Below, piece by piece: positions 45,550 through 57,588 of a DNA stretch of 64,000 nucleotides (its first letter is position 1; every line of letters begins with the position of its first letter). Made by a program: the position numbers and the translations under genes. The DNA is from Adineta ricciae (lineage: Eukaryota; Rotifera; Eurotatoria; Adinetida; Adinetidae). The notes under the pieces are model-generated. The model saw nothing but the letters and a program-made list of their open reading frames with translations, made no database searches and was not told the origin of the DNA. The DNA lies in contig CAJNOJ010000191.1 in NCBI GenBank assembly GCA_905250025.1, positions 140,915-204,914 on the forward strand, given 5' to 3'.

Positions 45550-48150
45550 ATGTCTGAAAGTCAAAAAGCGCCAACGAAAAAATCGAAGAAGGGCAAGACT
45601 ATAGCATTGAACGATTTTCTTGCTGATACATCAAAGACCGTCACTGTCCGTGCAACAACAAATTGGTCGGATATTGTCGATCATGAAGAAGCAGAAACTA
45701 AACCTATCCGTAATTCTTCTAGAAAAATCTGTTTTAATCATACAATCGTTGATCCTTTCTAGTTATTGATATTGGAGCACTACCTACAGCTCCTCGTGGT
45801 GCCTCGGAAATTGATCCAAATACTATACCGACAAATCCTCCATTCGTTGCTGTTGTAGCAAATCTCTCTTTCGAAATCGATGACGAAAATCTAAGAAGAA
45901 TATTTGCTGATTTAAATGTAAGAAATGTTTACGGATGCATTGACCTATCGATTGAATTCTCTTTTTTGTATTTAGCCTAAATCGGCTCGAGTATTACGAG
46001 AAAATAATCGCAGTCGTGGAATTGGCTTCGTTGAATTTGAAACACGTGACAACTTAATCGATGCTTTAAAACGAGCAGACAAAGAGATATATGGGCGTAA
46101 AATGCGTATTACTGTTTCCGACAAGACAGATATGCAGGTAGATGGAGGTCGAGGATCATTTGGCGGTCAACGATCGAATCGCGGTGGTGGTGGTAGTGGT
46201 GGTGGTGAAGGGCGACCAGAAATGGATGAGAAATGGACAAGAGCCAAGAGTGAGTAATTCATGCAGAAGGCTCGTTGCAGAGAAAGATTCTTCTTTTAGC
46301 ACGACCTGACGATGCGTCGGATGATCGACCAAGTAGTGGATTTAATCGTGACAGACAAAACCGTGGTGATCATGGCCGATGTATGTTTTTGTGAATAGAA
46401 CACACGAGATCTTTTTAAATCCGTCCGATTTCTAGCAAATATGGGTGGTGGCTCACGAGATAATCATGGTAATGATTATGGATATGGATATCCACGTAGA
46501 AGCGATGATCGCGGTGGAGTACATAGCGGTGGCAATCGGGATTATAACCGTCAAGGACAACGCAATCGTTATCAAGATGATGATAATCGATCGAACAGTG
46601 GTGTCGACAGACCTCGTTACTCAGGTCGATACAGTGATACACGGTAAAATCGAGATTTTATTCGACATCTTTCGTCTCATATTGTTGTCTAATAATTTTA
46701 GTGATACGCGAGATCGAAATCGAACGAATGGTATTTGATTTCTTTTTTTGCCTTCTAAATTCTCTAAGCATTCTTTTGTATGATTCTCAGATGAAACTCC
46801 CGACGATCAACGAGAACCACCACGAGAACGTCAACGTTTACAACTTCAACCACGTACGAAACCATTGGAAGAATTCGAACCCTTATCAGGTTCCTCATCA
46901 TCTATTAATAACGTTGCTGCTAATGCTGGACAATCTTCGATATCCAATGCAGATGAATCATCTTCACCCTTAGCAAATACTTCGACTCAACAAAATCAAG
47001 ATTTATCACTCAATGAGCATCGAGATGATAATGAAGCACAAGAATCTCGAAATTCCGATGATCGAGTAAATACATCTGATGAACAATCAACAGTGAAACC
47101 ATCGCGTGGTGCTGGTGCTTCGATATTCGGTGGAGCGAAACCGGTGGATACAACTGCAAGGGAACGTGAAATTGAAAAGAAGCTAAAAGAACTTGAAATG
47201 ACTTCTAGTGAAACAACGGGTGATACTGAAGAAAAACCGGCGCCATCATCATCTAGGTAACATATAATCTATGTTAAACGTATAAAAGCTAATTCCGATA
47301 AATCATCTGTTAAGACCATCACATTATCGTTCTGATCGAGATGGTTACCGTGGTAAACGATCATCACATAATGATGAACATCGAGATGGACGAGATGACG
47401 GTACTAAAAGCTAAATACATTCTCATAAGCAATACTTTCATATTGTGTATATTCTTTAGGCCGATCTGGACAAGGTCTAGATCATCAACACAAACGTGAA
47501 TATAGTGGTAGGTGTTACGGAAGGATTATTCAATAGACGTCAATTGTTTGATAAATTTAGGTGGCCGACAGTATGAAGACGAGGGTCGACGACGTCACAA
47601 TGATGATCATCCACCATCAGCACGACGTGGTGGCCACGATCGAGAACGTTATGGCGGTGGTCAACAGCGACGCGATCACGATTCTGTTCGTTCCAATAAA
47701 TATAATCATCCAGATCGTGGTATACAATCTTGTTTTCTTTTCTTTCATCATGAATTTACTTACACGTATATATTCAGATCATGATCGTAATAACAATCGA
47801 CAACGTGAACGTGAAGATCGCAATCAAGATCCCGATGAATTTAGCACTTATGGTCGTCCACACAATAACCAACACGGTGATGGCTTTTCTCGAAATCGAC
47901 CACGGTAAAATCTTCATTCTAATCTTTCATGACTTTTGATTCTATCGTTCAGTGGTGGACAACGTCAAAACGTTCCAGCTACAGATGATTCAAGCAAAGT
48001 AAGTCACGTAATTCATGATCGAACTGCTCGAATCGAATTGCGATTGTTTAGCTCCAATTATCCAATAAATTCTGTATGCTTAACGATGATGATCTTGATG
48101 ACGATGATAATGAAGATAATGATGCTCAAAGTCCAAGTATTGACGAGTAA
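45550..48150 (+). CDS. EIF4B: Translation initiation factor eIF4B-like
   Basis: eIF4B stimulates the helicase eIF4A on mRNA leaders. The start MSESQKAPTKKSKKGKTIAL leads to NDFLADT and NWSDIVDHEE, the family N-terminus. One RRM follows: PFVAVVANLSFEIDDENLRR, then after an intron RGIGFVEFETRDNLIDALKR and GRKMRITVSD. Next is a long disordered region rich in Arg, Asp, Gly, Asn and Tyr (the DRYG-like self-association region, over several exons from 46.2 to 46.7 kb). Then comes the diagnostic block RGAGASIFGGAKPVDTTARE with REIEKKLKELE, and an RD-rich C-terminal part over several small exons. The last exon ends LDDDDNEDNDAQSPSIDE at the stop (48148-48150). Exons between 47.3 and 47.9 kb are short and their joins are tentative. 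Assignment rests on the ASIFGGAKPVDT block and the RRM. Confidence 0.88.
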
Positions 48151-49278
48151 ATACTTACAAACATTCTCTATATTTTTGGTCGAGAAATTTTCTTGTTTGT
48201 TAATCGTTCTTGAGAAAAAAAATCAAAAATAGACTTCATATATCATGAGGGAGAGAGGTAACATACGTTTAACTTTTAATTCTGCAAGTTTAGTTTCTTT
48301 ATTTTTCATTCTTTATTCGCGTGGGATTTCGGTTGGTTGTTGGATCTTTCCTTCTTCCTTTGTCAAGGCGTGGATGATGACTTTTGTTCTTCTTTCAGTT
48401 GTTTCTTTTTTGTCTGTTATCGTTATAACCTTTTTCTTTCTTTCTCTCTCTCCCTCTGTTTTTCTTTCATAAGGAAATTTTCTGTTGTTTATTGATGAGA
48501 TATTCATCTTCTTCGTTTTTTTTTCACTATTATTCAAATAAACAAAAAAAAGATATTAGTCCATTTGAAATTTTCATTTCTTTTCTTCTTTTAGATTATT
48601 TTGCGTTAACAATTTTCACAAATCGTGTTGATGTAAGTATGGTTTGCGCATGTTCTTGTCAATGGTTGTTGTCTTTTTCACTTGTGTTTTAGATCATTTC
48701 GGAAGAATTTATGTGCCTATTTGATTTCTAATCAACGCGAAAAGATTTCGTTGTCGTTTTCAGATTTTTCCGTTCGTTGTTTTTTGTCTGATTATTCGTT
48801 TTTTAATCCATGTTATTTATTATTGTCCAATGAGATGCAGAAAAAGAAACTAAGACTGTCATTTATTCAAAATGGTTCATAAATGTTGTTGTTTGAAAAG
48901 ACTATTTATATCTTTTGTTATTTATCGATGCATTGACTGATTCTTCTGTTGTTGTCCTTATATATTGATTTGTCTATATATATATATATATCGATGTCTT
49001 TCTTATTGTTATAATGAGAGTCAAATACTGCCATCGAAGAGGTAAAGTAGACAATGAAATTGATCAGATTAAATATGAAACACCAACACATTGTGTGTGC
49101 TACTCTTTTTTTCATTGCTGCTTGATAATTAACTAACCCTGATTTGTTTTTCAATTTAATGATAATTCAAAACGATACTTCTTCGTCGTTCTTCGTTCGA
49201 ATAGAGGAAAAATATTGGTTCGTTTTCTTTTTTAGAGCCTACTCTGTTTGCCCGGCAATATCAATTTGACAACGGCTG
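48151..49278. other. Spacer with low-complexity T-rich tracts
   Basis: About 1.1 kb between EIF4B and the ELAV-like gene. T-rich, with a short (TA)n run near 48976-48991. Open frames are short and composed of Phe/Leu/Ser runs from poly-T. It presumably contains the EIF4B 3' trailer and the ELAV-like promoter. Confidence 0.5.
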
Positions 49279-51380
49279 ATGGAAACAAGACTAACACGTC
49301 AACGTTTATCTTCGTCTTCGTCAGTATCACGCTCACGTTCACCAATAGCAAATAGTGAACAACGAAGTGTGTCGAATTCGCCTCGACGAGGACCGTCAAC
49401 ACCAGTGAAATCAGCGATGTATGGAACGAATAGTGATGGTGAACAGGATTTGGAAGAGCGAGAACCTTTGATGGCTGATGATTCTTCTAAAGCAGCTGCC
49501 GATGAAATTTCATCGCCAATGATGTCAGATACTGACGAAAGTCATCACAAGAAACGAACACATCATGGACACGGCCATCATCGACACCGGCATCACAAAC
49601 AATCGAAATCAAACAAACGTTCAATATCGCATCATCGACAATCAGTTAAACGAAGGTAAATATATGCTTATTGAGAAATGTTCTCGTTTAAAGGGAAATG
49701 GATTGAATTTCTAGTAAAAAAGAGACAACATCGACGTCGCGACACAGTCAATCTGACGAGGGCGATGAGAATTCTGTTCATTCACCAGAGAAGAACACAA
49801 GTGAAAGTGAACATTCACCAGCAAAACAAGAAATTTCGTCGTCGGAAAACGAATCCAATGATGAACAAGAAGAAGGGATGATCGAAGGTAAATATTTGTC
49901 GAAAAACCTCGTTTCCTCTCTCATCGTATCCTTTCATCTCATAGGAAACAATACACCGAGTGATCGCCGTAGTAGCCGCCGTCATCATCGTAAAAAACAT
50001 CGTTCTTCTTCGACAAACAATGAACGTACTAGTCAAAGTCCACAATCAACTTCAAGTGCCACGTTAAAAAATAATAAAGGTACACAGTTGATAGTCAACT
50101 ACTTACCTGAATCATTACATGAAGCTGAATTTTATCAATTATTCGCTCGTGTTGCACCAGTTAAACTATGTAAATTAATCACCGATCGACACACAGGCCA
50201 TTCATACTGTTATGGCTTCATCGAATATCATAGCAAAGAGGATGCTTCAAAAGCAATCAAGAAATACAACGGCTACGGAATCGAGCATAAGAAATTGAAA
50301 GTCTCGTACGCTCAACCAAAAGGAAAAGCGAATACGAACGATGGCGATTCAGATAATAAACATTCAAGTTCATTATCGACGCAAAAGAATCCAAATGTGT
50401 ATATTACTGAACTTCCCGATGACTTTGATGAAAAAATGTTAAAACGTCTTTTTTCAAAGCATGGCGATATCGTTCAAGCGAAAATTCTACGCGATCCACG
50501 TACAAGAATATCACGAGGCGTTGGATTTGTTCTAATGACATCGACTCGTTATGCAGAACGAGCGATCAAAGCACTTAATGGTTATGTACCACCAGGGGCA
50601 GAGCGGCCTATATCTGTGAAATATGCCGATCCAAAGAAGACAGCGGCTGCAGCACCATCAGCATCGGGAAACCATAGTTCATTGTCTCGCTTATCACCAA
50701 TGCCCAACGTTGTTGGATCGTATGGTTATCCACCTGGCTTTCCTTCGTTGAACATGATCGATCCGTATTATGCAGCAGCTCTTCATCATCATCATCATCA
50801 GCGCGCAGCAATGAACATGTAAGCCGAGGAACTTCCTGCTGTTCTATTTTCAATAACGAGCCTTTTTCTTCATTCTTTCAGGAGAGATATGAGTCGGTCA
50901 CCGCCGCCGTTTCCACCTGCTTATTATGGCAGTGGAAATAGTCGTTCTTCTCGTCGGCGTAGCTCGTCACCTACTGTTTCACGTTCATATTCATCTTCCT
51001 CGTCGTCAAAGCATAATTCTAATAGTTTATCAACAGGAATGACAAATTCTTTGTCACGTTCATCAAATCCCAACTCAACATCATTGGTTGCTGCTTATGA
51101 ATTAATATCTAAAGGTTGCCAACAGGCAATTGATCCAAACGGCTTCGTTATCTACGCATTTGGCTTGCCGCGTGATTGTGTCGAACATGAATTAGAAGAA
51201 TTATTTCAACGCTATGGTGATGTCTATCGTGTATATATTGTAAAAAACTATACGACAGGTGAATCAAAAGGTTACTCGTTTATAACAATGCGCAATTACG
51301 ATGAGGCATGTCATGCAATTGACAGTCTACACAATTCAACATTTCAAGGTCGAACAATTCAAGTACGATTCAAACAATGA
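49279..51380 (+). CDS. ELAV/Hu-like RNA-binding protein with three RRMs and SR-rich head
   Basis: Four exons, about 640 residues. The first ~230 residues are disordered and rich in Ser, Arg, His and Lys (SSSSSVSRSRSP, HHGHGHHRHRHHKQ, RRSSRRHHRKKHRSS). RRM1: TQLIVNYLPESLHEAEFYQL with YCYGFIEYHSKEDASKAIKK. RRM2: NPNVYITELPDDFDEKMLKR with SRGVGFVLMTSTRYAERAIK. Then comes a hinge of about 150 residues with His and Ser runs, and the last exon carries RRM3: GFVIYAFGLPRDCVEHELEE with SKGYSFITMRNYDEACHAID, ending GRTIQVRFKQ at the stop. Two close RRMs, a hinge and a third RRM at the very C-terminus is the ELAV layout; these proteins bind AU/U-rich mRNA and control splicing and stability, often in neurons. 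The long SR-like head is atypical. Orthology to a named ELAV gene is not certain. Confidence 0.82.
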
Positions 51381-51860
51381 AATCGATATCTATTTCATAA
51401 TCTAACACAAATCTATTTATCTGAAAAGAGGAATCTGAAGTCTCGTTCTTTGTTTTTCTTTGTTTTTTTTTCTTTCTTCGTTTTTCCTCGTGCCGTTGAT
51501 CTTTATTCGTTGTTTGTTGTATTATTTGTGTGTTTACAAATATTAAATTTAGACGAATTCAAAAATAATAATATTATGACAATATTTTAGATAAGATTTT
51601 CCTCAACTCGAGTGTTTCTTTCTTTCTTATACACTTTATGATTCATGTAATTCGATGATTTTATCGGTATGTACACAAGTGAATGTTTACAAGCCATTCT
51701 CTTCTCATGAGTCATTCTTTAGAAATCCATGTAGTATACTTATTTCCTTTTGCGTTTCACACATCGATAACCGGTTATAACGAAAATAGTACGATATTCA
51801 AGACAAACAATTCATTCGATTCTATTGATAAGAAATTAATCAAGAAAATAGTTTTCGCCG
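51381..51860. other. Spacer between ELAV-like gene and UBE2Z
   Basis: About 480 bases. A poly-T/C trailer follows the ELAV-like stop, and an AT-rich leader precedes UBE2Z. No other gene content. Confidence 0.45.
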
Positions 51861-53463
51861 ATGGAAAACAGCAGCAATCTAGCAACGACTGCTAACGATG
51901 TTTCTCAACTTGCAAACGAAGATCTAGACAACGACGATACAAATAATTCCGCGTCAGCTACATCGACTGCCATGGAAGATGTTTCGAGTATAATGCGAAA
52001 TCCATGGGATCCATTCCATTGTGCTGATTGGGATATGCAGCAACCCAGCGCGACTTGTCTTGCACGAATCAAACGGTAAATATCGAAAGTACGATGAAAA
52101 TTGATCATCATTTATGTATGTTTTGGTAGTGACATATGGAGTGTATTCAAAGATCCACCACCGGGAATGTTTATTGCACCCGATTCCGAAAACATCACTA
52201 AAGTATGTGCTAATAAATTCGCTGACTTGAATTGTAAATAGACCTTTTTAGATCCATGCTTTAATTGTTGGTCCTTTCGATACACCATACGAAGGTAGAA
52301 TATCTAAATGCCTCTTTCATTGTTAATATTTTCTCCATTAGGTGGTTTCTTCTATTTCCTCATCCGTTGTCCACCTGATTAGTAAGTTGAATAAGATCGT
52401 CGTTCGTGAAGAAATATGTCCGTATTTCAGTCCCATTCGTGCACCTCGTTGTCGTCTGATGACAACTGGCAATAACACAGTTCGATTTAATCCAAATCTT
52501 TATCGTAATGGTAAAGTTTGTCTTTCCATACTTGGGTAAATTCTTTTTCGTTGTCTTTTTTTCTTCCGTAACAATCTCGTATGTTTCAAATAGAACATGG
52601 AGCGGACCATCATGGTCTCCAGCTCAATGTATATCATCTCTTCTCATCTCTATTCAATCGTTAATGTCCGAAAAACCATATCATAACGAACCCGGTTTTG
52701 AACATGTATGTAATAATTGCGGATTATTTTTGTCTGAAGTGAATTCATTGTTAAATTTAGGAGCGTACGTCAGGTGACTCGAAAACATACAATGAAATAA
52801 TAAAACATGAAACGTTACGTGTTGCGGTGTGTGAAATGCTTGAAAATGAAGCATCATGTCCAAAACAATTACGGTAATCATCGTTTTCGTCATGAACTAT
52901 AATTTGAATGTTTTGTTGTCTTTCAGTGAGGTGATGATCAAACAATTTTTCGACTTTTACGAGTATTATGTCGAAGTTTGCACCGAAAATTGCAATAAAG
53001 ACGGACAAAAGATGAATGTAAACAAATCGAAAAGATACATGAATTCATAGGTTAGATAAATTAATCTGTTTAGGATCCATTTGGTGATCGTCGTGGTCAA
53101 TTCGAATATGGATCCATATTACAACGATTAAAAAAGCTAAAAAGCAAATTTGAATCATTGCAAAGCACGAATAACAATAGTGCAGCTTCTGGGCGTTCAT
53201 CCACATCTTCGATATCGAAACATCAATCAATCGACGCACGTACTCGAGAAATAATGAACGATGCTGCCTCAATTGATCCCAATCCCGTGTCGAACGATGC
53301 GACAAATCTCGACGATATCTTCGATGACGATGATAATCCCGATTCATCAATGGACGATGATGACGATGAAGATGTTCTTGATGACAAACAAGAAGTTCCT
53401 GATTCCGATGGGCCAACAACTAAACCAAATGCAGAACATTCAGTAGACAAAACTTTGATGTAA
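51861..53463 (+). CDS. UBE2Z: Ubiquitin-conjugating enzyme E2 Z-like
   Basis: UBE2Z accepts ubiquitin or FAT10 from the E1 enzyme UBA6. About eight exons. An acidic N-terminus ([13 protein letters not shown]) is followed by [72 protein letters not shown] and [18 protein letters not shown], where the Cys of VCLSILG is the catalytic residue. Then come [32 protein letters not shown], an [18 protein letters not shown] block and [12 protein letters not shown]. The FNPN in place of the usual HPN motif of E2 enzymes is normal for this family. The C-terminus extends about 100 residues beyond the fold and is strongly acidic ([15 protein letters not shown]), ending KTLM. All core blocks match the family in order. 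It lies 480 bases after the ELAV-like gene on the same strand. Confidence 0.9.
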
Positions 53464-54014
53464 TTTAAAAAGAAGAGTCTTTTTTTGTACATTACTATAG
53501 TCTAATGACATGTTTTCAGTTGGTGGTATTATCATTTCTCTTTATCGGCATGAAAAAAGGACTCATCAACTAGACTTTTAAGTTTTTTCCTCTTTTTTCT
53601 CTCTTTTCGTATGTTGATTTCTAACTTGTCGTCAAACACAACACAAAAGTTTAAATATTTTTTTTCTATTCTAACTTGTACTATATTTGTTTCAAAAAAA
53701 ACAATCGAAAAACAATATTCTCATTGAATTGAACGACAACTTCGCACTCTAAAAGTTCATATAGACATTAAAGAATCACTTAAAAGCTTTTACAATGATC
53801 AAAGATATTTCACAAAATTCGGCATTGAACGGTAGTGTCCTCTATAACGATGTATTTCGAAAAACGGCTTTCGATTGGCAGATTTTCAAAGCAAATGTTT
53901 ATTCATTGCATTACAGTATTGATTGGTTGTATTAAGTTACGGTAACTTTTCGCTCTTCATTCATACATACGTCTCATTTAAGTATTTTTGACATACATTG
54001 CTCGGAAAATTGAC
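53464..54014. other. Spacer between UBE2Z and PPM1G
   Basis: About 550 AT-rich bases on the plus strand. No recognisable gene; presumed trailer and promoter. Confidence 0.45.
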
Positions 54015-56531
54015 ATGGGTGCCTATCTTGCTTCACCAATATGTGACAAAGATACTGTAGACGGGTCGAACGAAAATTTTGCTTTTGCTGCGAGTTCAAT
54101 GCAAGGCTGGCGAATGTCGCAAGAAGTATGTATTATTCTTTCTGTTTTCTATAGAAAAATCAAGTTGATTTGTTGAGGATGCACATAATGCAATACTCAA
54201 CTTTGATGATAAAACATCATTTTTTGCTGTTTACGATGGACATGGTGGAGCTGAAATTGCTCTCTATTGCTCACGTCATTTACCCGATTTTATCAAACAA
54301 CTTGATTCTTATCGTGAAGGACGATTACAAGACGCATTAGTCGAAGGTTTTCTCAAATTCGATGCTCTGTTATTAGATCCGAAAGTGAAAGAGATTCTAC
54401 AAGTTTTAGCTGATTCCAAAGACAAAGCTGAAGATAGTGATGAAGACATTGACGATCAATCAGCAAGTACTACCGTGCCGACAAGTATCAACAAGGAAAG
54501 TAATCATCAGGATGAGTTGAATGCCGAAGAAGCACACCTGTTACGAAAGGAAGCTGAATTGCCTATCGAAGAATTGATGAAACGCTACAGTGCCGATAAA
54601 CGAACAGGAGAGAAGTCACCGACAAACACTGAACAGCAGCCCAATGCTGTTTCACAGCTTAATGAAGAAAATACTCCTGCAGATGATGTTTTGGATCATA
54701 AAATTGCTGAAACAATAACAAATGGCGAATTAGCAAATGCAGTTGTATGTGTTTTTTCCTTTTCTTTTCTGTTGCTATGGATTCTACATTAGGAAGCCAA
54801 ACCATCGTCATCTGAACCGAAAACAACAACGAGACGTTCTCGAAAGCCGGTATCGACCGATACATCTACGAAGAAAACTTCATTAACACATCATTTACTT
54901 AGTGAAAATATCGATGATCTAGACGGTGATGACGATAATGATGAAGATGAAGATGATTTTGAACTCGAAGGGTAAGCATTTGAATTCTAGTTAGCATATT
55001 CGATAACAAAGGCTCCGACGTGATATATTGTGTATTAATTGATTTATTACAGATCGGACGATGAAACATCCGATGAAGATGAAGAACTAGATGATGACGA
55101 TGGGGAAGAAACAGGAGAAGCAGAGGAAGAGGATGATGAAGAAGAAGAAGAAGATGATGATGATGATGATGATGATGACGATGGTAAACAAGTAAAAACG
55201 AACAAAGCAGCACAAATAAAAAAACTGTAAGTAAATAAGAGCTGCACTTTTTTTGTTAATTGATGTTTCTTTTTATTTGTAGTATGAAAAAGTCCATCAT
55301 GGCTATTTTAAATCGACATCCAAAGAAAAAGAAGCAGAGCGACGAGAGTGGAGATGATGCGAAAGAAAACCAAGTAGGTTGGATCCTTTCGATTCCCGGA
55401 ATAATTTGATTGTAATAGAATGACGAAAATGATGATGATGAATACGAAGACGAAGACGAAGAGGAAGAAGATGACGACGATGGTAAACAGATCGACTTAA
55501 TTTAATAAAATATAATATATGATTTACTTCTAGACAACGAAAGTGACGTCGATTTAGGTAAAATGCTTGACATGAGTAATGATCCAGGTTCATCAAGTGG
55601 ATGCACTGCTGTTGTAACTCTTGTACGTGATAAACAGTTATTCGTTGCCAATGCCGGTGATTCTCGATGTGTTGTGTGTCGTGGTGGTCGAGCTATTGAG
55701 ATGAGTCTTGGTCAGTATCAACCGGTGGGTTATTGTTCATGAATAACTTTTGTTTTCATGTAGATCACAAACCTGAAGATCCTCCGGAACGTAGTCGAAT
55801 TGAGAAAGCTGGATATAAAGTTACGTTAGATGGCCGTGTTTCAGGTACGTTTGATTGTAGACGAAAATCAGCATTGAGTTTCTTGATTTAGGTGGCCTCA
55901 ACTTATCACGAGCTATTGGTGACCATGCATACAAGAAAAACGCGACTTTACCAGCTGAAGAACAAGCCATAACTGCTCTACCAGACATACGAACATTAAC
56001 ACTAGAAGATCAAGACGAATTTATGGTGATTGCTTGTGATGGTATCTGGAATTTTATGTCCAGTCAAGATGTTGTTGATTTTGTACGCATACGTCTTGAC
56101 AAGAAAAATTTATCGCAAATATGTGAAGAAGTAAGTTGAAACTGGTTCATTCTTAAGAAAAAAAACACTCGTCTGATGTTCGTTAGTTATTCACGCATTG
56201 TCTTGCACCAAATACAAGTGGTGATGGTACTGGTTGTGATAATATGACCGCAATTATTGTTAAGTTCAATTTTAATCAATTATCCAAAGCATCGAAGACA
56301 GGTGAACACAGTCCATGGCCAGTGATGTTTTCAGCGACGAATAACAAACGATCGTTGTCACCTGATCACACATCGAACGAATCAGCTGACAATAACAGTG
56401 GCAAGAAATTGAAGAGTGTGACCGAGAATGGTACAAACGAAACGTTATCACCGTCGAAAACGAGTGGTGTTTTCTCTTTCAATACTGCTGCGAATAATTC
56501 GAATTCAACAGATGGTCAAAATTCTAGTTAA
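54015..56531 (+). CDS. PPM1G: PPM1G-like protein phosphatase 2C gamma
   Basis: Metal-dependent Ser/Thr phosphatase of nuclei, linked to splicing and histone H2A-H2B handling. The start [18 protein letters not shown] has Gly2 for N-myristoylation. [20 protein letters not shown] and [20 protein letters not shown] carry the metal-binding Glu-Asp and Asp-Gly. After [14 protein letters not shown] comes the family's long acidic insert, here several exons of nearly pure Asp/Glu (about 54.8-55.5 kb, with a tract of Asp codons at 55154-55183). The second half resumes with [92 protein letters not shown] and [15 protein letters not shown], which carries the last metal Asp. The C-tail is Ser/Asn-rich with GKKLKSV. 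All catalytic residues are present; some exon joins in the acidic insert are tentative. Confidence 0.92.
55136..55184 (+). repeat. GAA/GAT codon repeat in PPM1G acidic insert
   Basis: An in-frame run of GAA then GAT codons (about five Glu and ten Asp). The repeat lies inside an exon and keeps frame, so it is under coding constraint. Length could vary between alleles. Confidence 0.75.
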
Positions 56532-57037
56532 TCTTCACAACAGTTGAAAACTTCGAACATTGCATGTAAATCGACTTTCTAATCTACATGTTTGTGATGG
56601 TTCATTCGTTTTTCGTTGTAAACAAAAGTGAGTTAAAGTTAACAGATGATTTCTTGATAGGCAATCTTTTGTGTACGTGAGAAGAAAAGATTATGTATGC
56701 AACGTTTTTTTTCTGTTTATTTTTGTCACTGAACTGTCTTTGTTCTTTGTATTTACTCTAGTAGAAATATGATGAATTACAGACTCTTGCGATAATTAAA
56801 TCCAAATCTTCACATAGACAAAGCCGTCGAGTGGGAAAATGGATTTCCCTTTGATTGAGTCGAAAATCGATAGATCTAGTCGAAGATTTCCTGTTTGTGA
56901 GGAAGCGCTTTTTTGGCGAAAAATTGAATTGGGCGCTGGAATTCACTTCGATACTAAATCAGTCAGTTCAATAACAGAAAATCAATATCTTCAGTTCTCT
57001 CCCTTCTCTATTAAACTAAACGTCTATCTACAAAATC
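56532..57037. other. Spacer between PPM1G and small basic protein
   Basis: About 505 bases. Includes an open frame near 56839-57066 (begins MDFPLIESK) without domain or homology visible to me. It could be a 5' part of the next gene but shares no splice join that I could confirm. Confidence 0.4.
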
Positions 57038-57588
57038 ATGGCTCGAAATGCTCGTGGGCGAGTTAGCAAAGCAAAGAATAACAATCATTCGTCGTAAGTG
57101 ACTACTTGTTCGTAATGGCCTGTGTATAATTGAAATACAAAATAGCATTCGAAACCGCTCGTCTAACAAAGGAAGGAACGGACGATCTTCTAGTCGTTCG
57201 ACCATTAACCAGCACAAACAAAATCTCTTGCGTAAAAATAGCCAAAGTCAATCTTCAATTCGAAACACTCATGGTGTGAATAAAAGCGCAAGCAGATCGA
57301 AGAGGAGTTCATTATCGGCTAACACACGGAAGAAGCAATCGAAGAATATCAAACGAAAGAAAAGTGCAATAAGTAACAAGAATAACAACAGCAATCGACA
57401 ACGTCGTCTCACACGTGACCAACAAAGTACTTGATATTTAGCGAAAATCGAAAATTAACTGAATTTAACCATTTGTAGAGAAAAAGAAAAAGATCGGTAG
57501 TGTTGCATCGTTCCCTGTTACAACAACATCAAATTTAATCCGACCTTCTGATGGTGCTCATGCAGAAGCAACTTCTCAAATAAACTAA
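57038..57588 (+). CDS. Small very basic Ser/Arg/Lys/Asn-rich protein, probably nuclear
   Basis: Three exons, about 145 residues: MARNARGRVSKAKNNNHSS, splice (donor GTAAGT) to IRNRSSNKGRNGRSSSRSTI with RKKQSKNIKRKKSAI, splice (donor GTACTT, acceptor TTTGTAG) to KKKKKIGSVASFPVTTTSN and a stop at 57586-57588. Almost half the residues are Arg, Lys, Ser or Asn; several clusters could serve as nuclear localisation signals. No folded domain is visible. Both splice joins keep the frame open, which supports a real gene. It may be a chromatin or RNA-associated accessory protein (inference). It lies on the same strand 500 bases after PPM1G. Confidence 0.55.

Noticed and set aside
55047-55247. Minus-strand poly-Ser frame in PPM1G
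   Set aside because: Direct antisense of the Asp/Glu codon repeat in the phosphatase; no independent signal.
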